Of a stretch of 64,000 nt of DNA, positions 46,137-54,248 are shown one piece after another. The stretch covers positions 24,206-88,205 of the forward strand of contig CAYOJF010000004.1 in the NCBI GenBank assembly GCA_964404215.1, given 5' to 3'. Below the pieces are notes generated by a model. The model did no database searches and had not been told where the DNA came from. It saw nothing but the letters and a program-made list of their open reading frames with translations. Positions within the stretch are counted from its first letter, which is position 1. The number at the start of each line of letters is the position of its first letter. The DNA is from Aureispira sp964404215. GTDB lineage: Bacteria; Bacteroidota; Bacteroidia; Chitinophagales; Saprospiraceae. A program made the position numbers and the translations under genes.

Positions 46137-46553
46137 AGAAGTAGTATTTAAAAATAGTGATAAAGTAGTGTTATGTGTTTGATATTTATATTATGGATAC
46201 GTGTAAGGAATCGATAAAGTTCCTGTTTTGTGAAAATATTAATTTTAGTGTAATGTTTATACCTTGCTCAAAGTTAAGGTAATTTCTATTAAAACTATAT
46301 TTATAAAGTTAGTACTTTTTTTATACTTCCCCTTAAACTAAACTTGATTTTATATCGCATAAGAGATATTAATAAGATAATATAATCTATATGTACGGTC
46401 TCCAAGTGAGATGATCATGGTTAGTTTAGCTGCAAAATAAAATAAAAGAAATGTACATTAAGCCCCTAATATATATTGAAAGTTTGCTGTGAAAATCCGA
46501 ATATTGTATCGTTAAATTGATAATTAGTTATAAAAAGTTAAGTTCATTTTTTT
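46137..46553. other. AT-rich intergenic region
   Basis: About 420 bases upstream of the Omp28-like promoter. No frame with signal or family features, no strong hairpin. The leader of the minus-strand gene occupies the left part. Confidence 0.5.
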
Positions 46554-46582
46554 TTTGTTATTGAAATAGTTTCTTAACTTTG
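46554..46582 (+). promoter_or_regulatory. Promoter for the Omp28-like gene
   Basis: TTTG (46554-46557), 17 bases, TAACTTTG (46575-46582): good Bacteroidota match. Leader of about 75 AT-rich bases to the ATG at 46658, typical of strongly expressed genes in the phylum. Confidence 0.65.
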
Positions 46583-46657
46583 AAATAAGAACTTATGTTC
46601 ATTTGTTAATATATACAATAGTATTCAATCAAAATCAAGTATAAAATCAAAATTATT

Positions 46658-48628
46658 ATGAAAAAAGGATTATTATCTACATTAATGATCGCAGCAACAG
46701 CTTTTGTTGCTGATGCACAGGTACCTAAAATACCTTTTGTTGAGCACTTTACACAAGCGTCTTGTCCTCCATGTGCGAGTCAAAATCCAATACTAAAAAC
46801 TACTTTAGATAATTTTGGTACCGCTAACTACGTAAAAGTAACACACCAGACTTCATGGCCAGGAGTAGATCCAATGAATGCAGAGTACCCAGCAGGTCCT
46901 AATGATAGAAGAACTTATTATGGTGTAACAGGTGTACCTAATGCTTCTTTGAATGGAAGTGCTGTAGGAGGACCTAACTCAGTAGTAACAACTAACTCAT
47001 TAAACACAGCTGCGGCACTAACAACACCATATGATTTAAGAATAACACAAACTTGGTTGACTGGTTCATCTATACAAGTAGATGTAGTAGTAGAGAATAC
47101 AACTGGTTCTGCTATCGCAACAGCGGATAAGCTATATGTAGCTATGACTGAAAATTACATCAGTTATGCTACTGCTCCTGGTTCTAATGGAGAAACAGAA
47201 TTTTACTATGTAATGAGAGATATGTACAATGCCTCTACAGGTGGTTCAACAACTGCTGGTTTGACAATAGGATCTATTCCAGCAAATGATTCATTGACAT
47301 ACAGCTTTACGATTAGTACACTTCCTACTTATTTGAAAGATTATAATCAAATTGCTTTTGCAGCTTATTTGCAAACACAAAGTACAAAGGTGATACACCA
47401 GTCGGCTAAAACTCAGGCAGGTAACGTACCAGGTTTATTAGATGTAGCGTCTCAAGCTAACTCTGTTGCGGGTACAGGCTATTGTAATACAAGTTTTGCA
47501 CCAGCAATTAACTTTACTAACAATGGTGCTGACCCTGTTACTTCTGTAACGGCAGAATATACTATCAATGGAGGAACTCCTGTAACACAAACATTTACTG
47601 GAAACTTAGCTCAAGGTCAATCTACCGCTATTAGTTTTCCAAGTACAAACTTGGCAACAGGTACTTCTACTGTAAGCTATAGCATCACAGATGTGAATAG
47701 TGGTGGAACTTACTCTCCAGGTAATGTAGCTATGGGAGATGAAGTATATAACAAATTACAAGCAACAGGAACTGCTGCTCCAGTATCTGAAGGAATGGAA
47801 ACAGCTCCATTGATAGCAGGAACGGGTTATTCAAGAGATATTACTACAGGTATTTTTGATGCTCCAACTATAGGTGAAAATCTATTTGGTATCCTTAACG
47901 GGCCAAGTTATAACTATGGTGCTATTGGTGGATTTGGAATGTCAAACAGATGTATCCGTTTCCGTGCCTTTAATATTACTACTGTTGGAGCTGAGGGAAG
48001 TGTAGTAATGGAAAAAGTAAACTTACAGAATGATTCAAAAGTAGCATTTAGTTACTCGCACCAGCAATACACAGGTGTCAACGAAAGTCTAGATGTAGAA
48101 GTTTCTAGTGACTGTGGTGCTACATGGACGACAGTTGCAACTAAAGCAGGTGCTAACTTGGCAACCGTAACTCCTTCTAGTACAGCTTCATTCGCTCCTC
48201 CAACAACTGCTGCTCAGTGGAGAAGAGATACAGTAGATATTTCTGCTTTTGATAATACTAATGAAGTAGTTGTTCGTTTTAAATTTACTTCTGGATATGG
48301 TAATAACGTTTATGTGGATGATTTGAATATCATGAGCTCCACAGCTACTAGTGTAGTAGCTCCTCAGACTTCTGTAGTAGAAATGAACATCATGCCTAAT
48401 CCAGTACGTGATTACATGACAGTTGCTTTCACTATGGATGAAATGACAGATGCTACTGTTTCTATTGTAAATGCATTAGGACAACAAGTGCAGCAAGTAG
48501 CTAGTCAGTCTTTCGAAGGAGTAAATAACCTAGATGTAAATACTGCTGAATTAGCTTCAGGTGTTTATTTCTTAAACATTACTTCTGACAAAGGTACTTC
48601 TACAAAGCGTTTTGTAGTAGAAAAGTAA
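46658..48628 (+). CDS. Omp28-related T9SS protein with thioredoxin-like CxxC
   Basis: 656 residues. Signal peptide (1-20). Omp28-type thioredoxin-like domain: VEHFTQASCPPCASQNP (CPPC) near residue 27-43 and HQTSWPGVDPMN. Middle beta domains (about 265-560) end in a choice-of-anchor J/MAM-like segment (NNVYVDDLNI). C-terminal type A T9SS domain VEMNIMPNPVRDYM...VYFLNIT. Surface protein; the CPPC may be redox-active but this is inference. Preceded by a good promoter. Confidence 0.88.
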   Translation: MKKGLLSTLMIAATAFVADAQVPKIPFVEHFTQASCPPCASQNPILKTTLDNFGTANYVKVTHQTSWPGVDPMNAEYPAGPNDRRTYYGVTGVPNASLNGSAVGGPNSVVTTNSLNTAAALTTPYDLRITQTWLTGSSIQVDVVVENTTGSAIATADKLYVAMTENYISYATAPGSNGETEFYYVMRDMYNASTGGSTTAGLTIGSIPANDSLTYSFTISTLPTYLKDYNQIAFAAYLQTQSTKVIHQSAKTQAGNVPGLLDVASQANSVAGTGYCNTSFAPAINFTNNGADPVTSVTAEYTINGGTPVTQTFTGNLAQGQSTAISFPSTNLATGTSTVSYSITDVNSGGTYSPGNVAMGDEVYNKLQATGTAAPVSEGMETAPLIAGTGYSRDITTGIFDAPTIGENLFGILNGPSYNYGAIGGFGMSNRCIRFRAFNITTVGAEGSVVMEKVNLQNDSKVAFSYSHQQYTGVNESLDVEVSSDCGATWTTVATKAGANLATVTPSSTASFAPPTTAAQWRRDTVDISAFDNTNEVVVRFKFTSGYGNNVYVDDLNIMSSTATSVVAPQTSVVEMNIMPNPVRDYMTVAFTMDEMTDATVSIVNALGQQVQQVASQSFEGVNNLDVNTAELASGVYFLNITSDKGTSTKRFVVEK

Positions 48629-48672
48629 TATAGAGAACAAGTAACTATTCTGTTACTAATCGTATATATTTT

Positions 48673-48710
48673 AGAAGAGCCTGTGATCCATCTGGATTGC
48701 AGGCTCTTCT
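48673..48710 (+). terminator. Terminator after the Omp28-like gene
   Basis: AGAAGAGCCTG...CAGGCTCTTCT, 11 pairs with inner ATCC/GGAT. No long T run but the stem is strong. Confidence 0.75.
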
Positions 48711-48839
48711 GTATGATTAGAATCGGGAAGTAATGAGAACGGCAAAAAGGACTGTCTCCCATTTTGGTCAACAACCCTCTCTACACACAGATACTTACCT
48801 CCTTTAGTTTAGATGAAATATTTTTTAAATAACTTATAG

Positions 48840-48911
48840 TAGCTCCATAAGGACTTGAACCCTAATCTGCAAATTCGTATTTTGCTATCCTTCCAGTTAG
48901 ACGATAGAGCT
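48840..48911 (-). tRNA. tRNA-Arg (ACG)
   Basis: 72 bases. Acceptor AGCTCTA/TGGAGCT, discriminator A; short D stem GTC; anticodon stem GCAAA/TTTGC with loop ATACGAA giving ACG (inosine expected); T arm TAGGG-TTCAAGT-CCTTA. Last gene of the array in transcription order. D arm and AT-rich stems look divergent. Confidence 0.85.
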
Positions 48912-49030
48912 TTCAAAACAAATAGCCGAAGATTAGAAGTCGTTAACTACTAAATCAATTGATAGGACGATCAATAGTACAACCCAAAACATAATAATGT
49001 ATAAAATTTTGATGTGAATAAATAAAATAG

Positions 49031-49104
49031 CAAGGGTAATAGGATTCGAACCTACAACCGTTGGTTTTGGAGACCAATGCTCTGCCAGATTGAGCTATAC
49101 CCTT
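49031..49104 (-). tRNA. tRNA-Trp (CCA)
   Basis: 74 bases. Acceptor AAGGGTA/TACCCTT, discriminator G as expected for Trp; D arm GCTC/GAGC; anticodon loop CTCCAAA giving CCA; T loop TTCGAAT. Confidence 0.92.
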
Positions 49105-49175
49105 ATATAATTCGCCATGACTGACACCTTCCTCTAGTCAAAGTTTCTATCATATCGTAATAGTTGTAAAAATCG

Positions 49176-49249
49176 TACTCCTAATGTGATTCGAACACAT
49201 ACTGTATAGTTTCTAAAACTATTGCCTCTACCAGTTGGGCTACAGGAGT
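49176..49249 (-). tRNA. Class-I tRNA with anticodon UAG
   Basis: 74 bases. Acceptor ACTCCTG/TAGGAGT, discriminator A; D arm around GCC/GGC; anticodon stem ATAGT/ACTAT with loop TTTAGAA, anticodon UAG (reads CUA, Leu); variable loop of five bases; T arm ATGTG-TTCGAAT-CACAT. Bacterial tRNA-Leu normally has a long variable arm, so identity is uncertain. Confidence 0.75.
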
Positions 49250-49258
49250 ATGTTATGG

Positions 49259-49331
49259 AGCAAGCAATGCGATTCGAACGCACAATCTCTTGGTTGGAAG
49301 CCAAGTGCCTTACCAATTAGGCTATACTTGC
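49259..49331 (-). tRNA. tRNA-Gly (UCC)
   Basis: 73 bases. Acceptor GCAAGTA/TGCTTGC, discriminator T; anticodon loop CTTCCAA giving TCC; T arm GTGCG-TTCGAAT-CGCAT. Confidence 0.92.
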
Positions 49332-49345
49332 ATGAAATATAAAAG

Positions 49346-49418
49346 TGAACCAGGTGGGACTTGAACCCACGCTCCTCTGATTAAAAGTCAGATGCTTTAC
49401 CAACTAAGCTACTGATTC
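49346..49418 (-). tRNA. tRNA-Lys (UUU)
   Basis: 73 bases. Acceptor GAATCAG/CTGGTTC, discriminator A; anticodon loop CTTTTAA giving TTT; T arm GTGGG-TTCAAGT-CCCAC. Confidence 0.93.
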
Positions 49419-49422
49419 AAAA

Positions 49423-49527
49423 GTACCTGATGAGAATCGACTACCCAAGTGAATTGGGTAACTAATGCTTATTTATTACCTATGTTTTGTAGACAAGGAG
49501 TCCACTGCCAATATTAGATACAGGTAC
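49423..49527 (-). ncRNA. tRNA-like structured element within the tRNA array
   Basis: About 105 bases closed by a perfect 7-pair stem GTACCTG/CAGGTAC, placed exactly where a tRNA would be. Inside are a D-arm-like segment, a possible anticodon arm with loop CTACAAA, a perfect TACCCAA-TTCAC-TTGGGTA hairpin resembling a class-II variable arm, and a T-loop-like GTCGATTC that is one base short. GGTAA/TTACC can also form and competes with the variable-arm hairpin. Decayed or unusual tRNA, or another RNA. Confidence 0.5.
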
Positions 49528-49536
49528 AGCTAATAG

Positions 49537-49609
49537 TGGTACTACCTTGAATCGAACAAGGACTTCTGGTTTTTCAGACCAACGCTCTGACCAATTGAGC
49601 TATAGCACC
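49537..49609 (-). tRNA. tRNA-Phe (GAA), second copy
   Basis: 73 bases. Acceptor GGTGCTA/TAGTACC, discriminator A; D arm GCTC/GAGC; anticodon loop CTGAAAA; T arm CCTTG-TTCGATT-CAAGG. Strongly diverged from the tRNA-Phe at 16746. Confidence 0.92.
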
Positions 49610-49622
49610 TAAGTTAATATAG

Positions 49623-49696
49623 TAGAAATGGTAGGACTTGAACCTACGGTCTTTTGAGTATCAGTCAAACGCTTTAACCAACTAAGCTACATTTCT
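49623..49696 (-). tRNA. tRNA-Ile (GAU)
   Basis: 74 bases. Acceptor AGAAATG/CATTTCT, discriminator A; D arm GCTT/AAGC; anticodon loop CTGATAC giving GAT; T arm GTAGG-TTCAAGT-CCTAC. First tRNA of the array. Two small hairpins (49704-49721 and 49724-49740) lie just upstream. Confidence 0.93.
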
Positions 49697-49764
49697 ATAG
49701 GTTAGGGCATAGAAATGCCCTATATGCTCTTTTGGAGCATTTTGATTGGATGCCGAAAAGCAAA

Positions 49765-49798
49765 AGAGCTTGCAGTCTACACATCGACTACAAGCTCT
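49765..49798 (-). terminator. Terminator between the 72-residue gene and the tRNA array
   Basis: On the minus strand AGAGCTTG...CAAGCTCT with inner GTC/GAC, followed by TTTGCTTTTC. Lies 34 bases after the stop at 49832, so the tRNAs probably have their own promoter or depend on read-through. Confidence 0.75.
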
Positions 49799-49831
49799 AA
49801 TTTTATTTCTAAGTAGAATTTAATCTAGAGA

Positions 49832-50050
49832 TTATGGTAGATGTAACGTAGATGGGCGACAGATGCCTAGTTCCCAGAAGGAAAGTGGTGCTACAGGAGC
49901 ATCAATAGTAAAATAGGCATCTCCTACAGGAGCCTTCCCACTTTTGGCGTGAGCAATACGTAGGCTTGATTTTTTATTTTGTTTTTGGGGTACTGTTGCA
50001 GTGGCAAAAGCAGCAACAACAGGTGCAACAAACATAACTAATGCTTTCAT
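49832..50050 (-). CDS. Small secreted protein, unknown
   Basis: 72 residues. A signal-peptide-like start (MKALVMFVAPVVAAFATA) then a Lys-rich stretch and a C-terminal half with Gly, Ala and Pro and one Cys. Followed by a proper terminator, which supports a transcribed gene. No family recognised. Confidence 0.6.
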   Translation of the reverse strand: MKALVMFVAPVVAAFATATVPQKQNKKSSLRIAHAKSGKAPVGDAYFTIDAPVAPLSFWELGICRPSTLHLP

Positions 50051-50325
50051 GGTATTAGATTTTTTAGTGCTTACAATCTATTAGACTGCCACTGGTGAAA
50101 AAATATATTGGTTATTAGCCAATAGCGTTTCAAATCATTTTGAACAACTAAATTTTCGCACTAAGTACTGATATCATATTATCAGCAAGTACTATTAGTT
50201 CATTCTTTCATCAAACCACTGAATGGTTAATGTGTGATGCAACTACCAAAAATCGTAAAATGTAAAGTTGAATTTTGTTTGTAGCTGCTATTCCAGTCAA
50301 CTACAAACTGTTTATTTAGGAGAAC

Positions 50326-50505
50326 CTAAATTCGCTTGTAGCGTATTGGAAGGGAATCAAAACTAGTCATTGTAAAAAAGTCTTGCTTCAGACAACAAAT
50401 GTTTCCTGCAAACAGAGTAGGACTACACAGATTGCCTGACCAGCTTTCTTGTATAACGCTTGTTCCTGTTTTGGTTACAGTTGTATGTGAAGAATAAGAC
50501 ACCAT
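50326..50505 (-). CDS. Small protein, unknown (59 residues)
   Basis: ATG at 50505, stop at 50326. Ser/Thr-rich N-terminus (MVSYSSHTTVTKTG), a Cys-containing centre (NICCLK) and a basic end (PIRYKRI). No signal peptide. Two perfect palindromes lie directly upstream, which supports a regulated gene. Too short for family assignment. Confidence 0.5.
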   Translation of the reverse strand: MVSYSSHTTVTKTGTSVIQESWSGNLCSPTLFAGNICCLKQDFFTMTSFDSLPIRYKRI

Positions 50506-50520
50506 AAATTATTTTTTACC

Positions 50521-50537
50521 TTTCTGTAATACAGAAA
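50521..50537. promoter_or_regulatory. Perfect 17-bp palindrome upstream of the 59-residue gene
   Basis: TTTCTGTA-A-TACAGAAA, 16 bases before the start codon at 50505 on the minus strand. Candidate operator or leader hairpin. Confidence 0.5.
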
Positions 50538-50556
50538 ATGAATTTGTTTTGAAGAA

Positions 50557-50576
50557 CTAACATTAATTAATGTTAG
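50557..50576. promoter_or_regulatory. Perfect 20-bp palindrome
   Basis: CTAACATTAATTAATGTTAG, no spacer, 52 bases upstream of the 59-residue gene. Symmetric, so suited to a dimeric regulator. Confidence 0.5.
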
Positions 50577-51057
50577 AAAAATGATTGGCTGTTTTTGCCT
50601 TTCACGGTACATAACCCCAATGATAGGAAGTATAGTTCCAATCTAAGCATAAAAAAATTAAACTAAATTTTTTATTTTGATTTAAATATTTGATTATCAT
50701 TGTTTTACGGTTTTGTTTTTTTGTAGAAAAAATAAAATTAGATATTAATGGACTGTTAGTAGTCTTAGGTAATAAGAGTGTGTCTAAATTCATATGAACG
50801 AATGTATGCTACTGTATGAATGTTTGACAAACATGTAAAGGAGGAAATCTCAAAGAAGGTGAGTTGATAGGGCAGTCACTAGTGGTTCATTCTATTAGAC
50901 ATTTCTAGTTTCGTTCTGTTAGGCTCAAAAAACTATTATTCATACCTTGACAAGGCTCAATTTGTGATAATGTCTAATCAATGAAAAAGCAATTAACGAA
51001 TTTGTTTGTATATTGGTAGTGTTCTAAGCATATATTCATATTACCTATCTATATAAA
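50577..51057. other. Intergenic region without recognised gene
   Basis: About 480 AT-rich bases before the DUF389 gene. A minus-strand 63-codon frame at 50602-50793 has no signal or family features. No strong hairpin or consensus promoter seen. Confidence 0.5.
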
Positions 51058-52557
51058 ATGGAAGAAAATAAGCCCAATCCAGAAGAAAAGCCGATACCAA
51101 AGAAGGTGTCTAAAGTGACAAAGGCAGATGTAGCTGCTCGACGGAATATCCAACAACGGACCAAGGACTTTTTTCATGGACTCAAAGAATTGTTCAGTCT
51201 AGAAATAGATACCGATGAGGCAGGTACTATTGAAAATATACAGAAGAGTATTGAATTTAAGGGAGGTAACTTATGGGGGCTTATATTTGCAGCCTTTATT
51301 GCTTCTATTGGACTAAATGTTAACTCTGGTGCAGTAGTGATTGGTGCGATGTTAATATCCCCTCTAATGGGACCAATCGTAGGAACAGGATTCGCAATAG
51401 CGACCAATGATTTTGATACGCTTAAGTATGCGATGCGTAATCTTGCCTTATTTGTGGTCGTATCTATTATTGCTTCTACACTTTATTTTGGATTGTCGCC
51501 TATAAAAACACTGACCGAACAACTTGAAGCTCGAACATACCCCACTTTTTATGATGTGCTGATTGCTATATGTGGTGGTGCTATTGGGATTGTGGCAAGT
51601 TCTAGATCAGATCGTGGTAATGCTATTCCTGGTGTGGCTATTGCAACGGCATTGATGCCCCCACTGTGTACAGTGGGATATGGTATTGCTACTTGGCATT
51701 GGGCTTATGCTGCGGGAGCATTTTATCTCTTTTTTATCAATTCGGTATTTATTGCAGGAACAGCCTTCTTGTTTGTTAGTGCACTTAAATTCCCACACAA
51801 GGAGTTTTTAGACCCTGTTCGAGAGCAGAAATACAAAACAATAATGGTCGCTATTGTTGTAATTACGATTATACCTAGTATTTATACCGCGTACAATGTT
51901 GTAAAACAGGAAGTATTTAATAGCCGAGTGGCTATTTTTGAGAAGAAGGCAAAACTTTACCAGTTTGATAAAGGATTGATGGTAGGGGAGTTGGAGTCGG
52001 ACTACAGACAAGATACTCCCACGATAGAACTAACCATTATGGGAGGCGTAACTAGTAGAGATAAAGAAAACCTACGTCATGAAATGCAAGAAGCAGGACT
52101 AGAAAATGCAAAACTTGTCTTGAGAGAAGGAAGTGGTATTGATGCGGAATCTATTGTAAAAGAAATTGCGGATATACGAAATCGTTTTTCTGAACTTAGG
52201 GATGATCATCGATCATTGATTAATGACGTATATGCTAATAATAAAAATCTATTACAAGATAAAATTAGAGAGATAGACTCACTCAAAAAACAATTGAACG
52301 CCTTCACCATAACAAAGGCTAGGTCAAGTAAGCCAGTCAATGATATTGCTATAGAATTCTCTGCTTTGTTTCCACAAGCTAAGGAAGTGTCTTACAGTGA
52401 ATTGGTCAAAATGAATACTAAAACACAACAGTTGGATACTTTACCTACAGTCGTACTCAATTGGGAAGGACGTATAGGCAGAGGTCAACAAGAGCGATTA
52501 GAAAAATTCTTCCGTGCTCGAATGAAATTAGATACGATAGAAGTAATTATTTATTAA
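51058..52557 (+). CDS. DUF389 family membrane protein
   Basis: 499 residues. Central DUF389 domain (about 70-255) with six membrane segments: LNVNSGAVVIGAMLISPLMGPI is the family signature, later GNAIPGVAIATALMPPLCTVGYG. The N-terminal 60 residues are charged and the C-terminal 200 form a soluble domain with a coiled coil (about 365-415) and a BON/OmpA-like beta unit at the end (LDTLPTVVLNWEG). Function of the family is unknown. Stop overlaps the next ATG (TAATG). Confidence 0.9.
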   Translation: MEENKPNPEEKPIPKKVSKVTKADVAARRNIQQRTKDFFHGLKELFSLEIDTDEAGTIENIQKSIEFKGGNLWGLIFAAFIASIGLNVNSGAVVIGAMLISPLMGPIVGTGFAIATNDFDTLKYAMRNLALFVVVSIIASTLYFGLSPIKTLTEQLEARTYPTFYDVLIAICGGAIGIVASSRSDRGNAIPGVAIATALMPPLCTVGYGIATWHWAYAAGAFYLFFINSVFIAGTAFLFVSALKFPHKEFLDPVREQKYKTIMVAIVVITIIPSIYTAYNVVKQEVFNSRVAIFEKKAKLYQFDKGLMVGELESDYRQDTPTIELTIMGGVTSRDKENLRHEMQEAGLENAKLVLREGSGIDAESIVKEIADIRNRFSELRDDHRSLINDVYANNKNLLQDKIREIDSLKKQLNAFTITKARSSKPVNDIAIEFSALFPQAKEVSYSELVKMNTKTQQLDTLPTVVLNWEGRIGRGQQERLEKFFRARMKLDTIEVIIY

Positions 52558-53726
52558 TGAAAGTAGCAATAGTACAAGAATTTTTAGCAGCGATACAAAC
52601 TAGTTTTGAAAAACATACACTAGTTAAAATTACGTTGAGCAAGTCTAGCCCTAAGACAGCAGAATTAACTCATATTTATATTCGAGTAGTAGAAATCAAA
52701 GGGGCATCCAAATTATCTTTTACCTATCGTTATCAGACAAAGGATGTGGTCAAAAACTATGTGATAGAAGAGGCTATTGAAATTTTGAGTGAACAGCTAG
52801 GACAGCACTTTTTGAATGCAACTTTACTCACAACAGAATTTGATTGGTTATTGCAATACAATAAAAAACGAAAGCCACGAGTACAAAAACGAAAACCAAG
52901 TACAACAGTGGTACAGTCGACTAATCATAACAAGCAAAAGCAATATTTAATAGCAGAGGAAAGCCCTTTTCTCGAAAAAATAGGGGTAGCAGTCAATGGT
53001 AAGGTAACTAAGAAACAACAGGATAAGTATCGACAAATCAATAAGTATATTGAAGTAATGGATGTCTTATTGCAACAAGCGACCTTACCCCAAAAGGTAC
53101 AGATTGTGGATATGGGGTGTGGAAAAGGGTATTTGACGTTTGCTTTACGCCAATATTTAGACCAACAGCAGCTAGATGCTAATTTGGTTGGTATTGAGTT
53201 AAGACCCCATTTAGTTACTTTCTGTCAAGAACAAGCCGCCGCTCTAGAGTGGGATAATCTCCAATTTGAAGCAAAAGATATTTTACAATACGACAATAGT
53301 CAGATAGATGTTTTGATTGCATTGCATGCCTGTGATATAGCAACAGATATTGCTATTGCTAAAGGGATAGAGGCTAATGCTCCTCTAATTGTAACGGCTC
53401 CTTGTTGTCACAAACAAATTAGACGCCAATTGGATGTCCAAAATAGTTTAGCTGCTATTCTTAAAAATGGAATTTTGGAGGAACGCCAAGCAGAGATTAT
53501 AACAGATGGAATTCGTGCTTTGATATTGGAAGCTTATGGTTATCACACCAAAGTATTTGAGTTTATTTCATCTGAACATACTGCTAAAAATTTATTGATT
53601 ACTGCGGTCAAAAAAACAACAGCTACTGCTCCCAATGTAGAGATATTGGAACAAGTAGCTGCTATCAAAAAAGATTTCGGTATCAAAGAGCATTATCTTG
53701 AAAAACTACTGCAACTCGGGCGGTAG
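52557..53726 (+). CDS. Class I SAM methyltransferase (GSTCD-like)
   Basis: 389 residues from ATG 52557, overlapping the previous stop by one base; the longer frame runs inside the DUF389 gene. N-terminal 190 residues unrecognised, then motif I VDMGCGKGYLTFALRQYL, VGIELRPHLV, LIALHACDIATDIAI and TAPCCHKQIRRQL, the D/H-A-C and P-C-C-H motifs seen in GSTCD/METTL-like RNA or protein methyltransferases. Substrate unknown. Ends overlapping the convergent lipoprotein gene by 21 bases. Confidence 0.85.
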   Translation: MKVAIVQEFLAAIQTSFEKHTLVKITLSKSSPKTAELTHIYIRVVEIKGASKLSFTYRYQTKDVVKNYVIEEAIEILSEQLGQHFLNATLLTTEFDWLLQYNKKRKPRVQKRKPSTTVVQSTNHNKQKQYLIAEESPFLEKIGVAVNGKVTKKQQDKYRQINKYIEVMDVLLQQATLPQKVQIVDMGCGKGYLTFALRQYLDQQQLDANLVGIELRPHLVTFCQEQAAALEWDNLQFEAKDILQYDNSQIDVLIALHACDIATDIAIAKGIEANAPLIVTAPCCHKQIRRQLDVQNSLAAILKNGILEERQAEIITDGIRALILEAYGYHTKVFEFISSEHTAKNLLITAVKKTTATAPNVEILEQVAAIKKDFGIKEHYLEKLLQLGR

Positions 53727-54248
53727 TATTTGGGCGACTTCTAGAAATTCTTGCATTTTCAATACAATAGGTACTTGATCAGGACAAATTTCTCTCATGA
53801 CTTCCATTGTGGGGGCATTCATGCGTTCCATTTTTTCTTGGTCAGTTTTAGCACTGTCTAGCTGTAGGACTACTCTGAAATCTTCAGCAATAAGCATTTG
53901 TGTCAGTTGATCACTTTGATATTTTTGTTGTGTTCGCTGCTGTATGCAAGGCATTAGCATACGCATAGTACCTTCAAATCCGCTTAATCCAGCTCTAATG
54001 GTAGTTACATCTCTGGGAGATAAATTATTAAGATCATAAGAATCTGGAAGTCCTTTCATTAGTGTGATACCATTATCCATTTTTTGAATGAAATTTTCTC
54101 CATGTTCTTGTAGGCAGCTACAGCGAGCTTTTTCTTGATGTTCTAAAAACTCAACGGTCTCAGGACGTAGTTGATCTACTATTCTATTCTTGCAGCCAGT
54201 TAGTAGTAATATAAAGAGGCTCAGAAGGAGAAGGGTATTGTATTTCAT
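53706..54248 (-). CDS. Lipoprotein, unknown
   Basis: 180 residues. Lipobox LLLTGC near residue 19. Mature part helical, with single cysteines in RCSCLQEH, MPCIQQR and EICPDQ, a spacing shared in style with the lipoprotein at 5525. Its start codon and the stop of the upstream sdpI-like gene overlap at 54248. No function proposed. Confidence 0.75.
   Translation of the reverse strand: MKYNTLLLLSLFILLLTGCKNRIVDQLRPETVEFLEHQEKARCSCLQEHGENFIQKMDNGITLMKGLPDSYDLNNLSPRDVTTIRAGLSGFEGTMRMLMPCIQQRTQQKYQSDQLTQMLIAEDFRVVLQLDSAKTDQEKMERMNAPTMEVMREICPDQVPIVLKMQEFLEVAQILPPELQ

Noticed and set aside
48565..48774. Minus-strand 69-codon frame
   Set aside because: Overlaps the Omp28-like gene end and its terminator; no supporting features.
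49176..49249. Reading the UAG tRNA as an amber suppressor
   Set aside because: An amber suppressor needs anticodon CUA; UAG pairs with the leucine codon CUA.
49031..49418. Tandem tRNA genes as a CRISPR-like repeat array
   Set aside because: Units are different tRNAs sharing only family motifs, with no identical repeats or regular spacers; no cas genes in the window.
50602..50793. Minus-strand 63-codon frame before the DUF389 gene
   Set aside because: Low-complexity AT-rich sequence, no conserved pattern.
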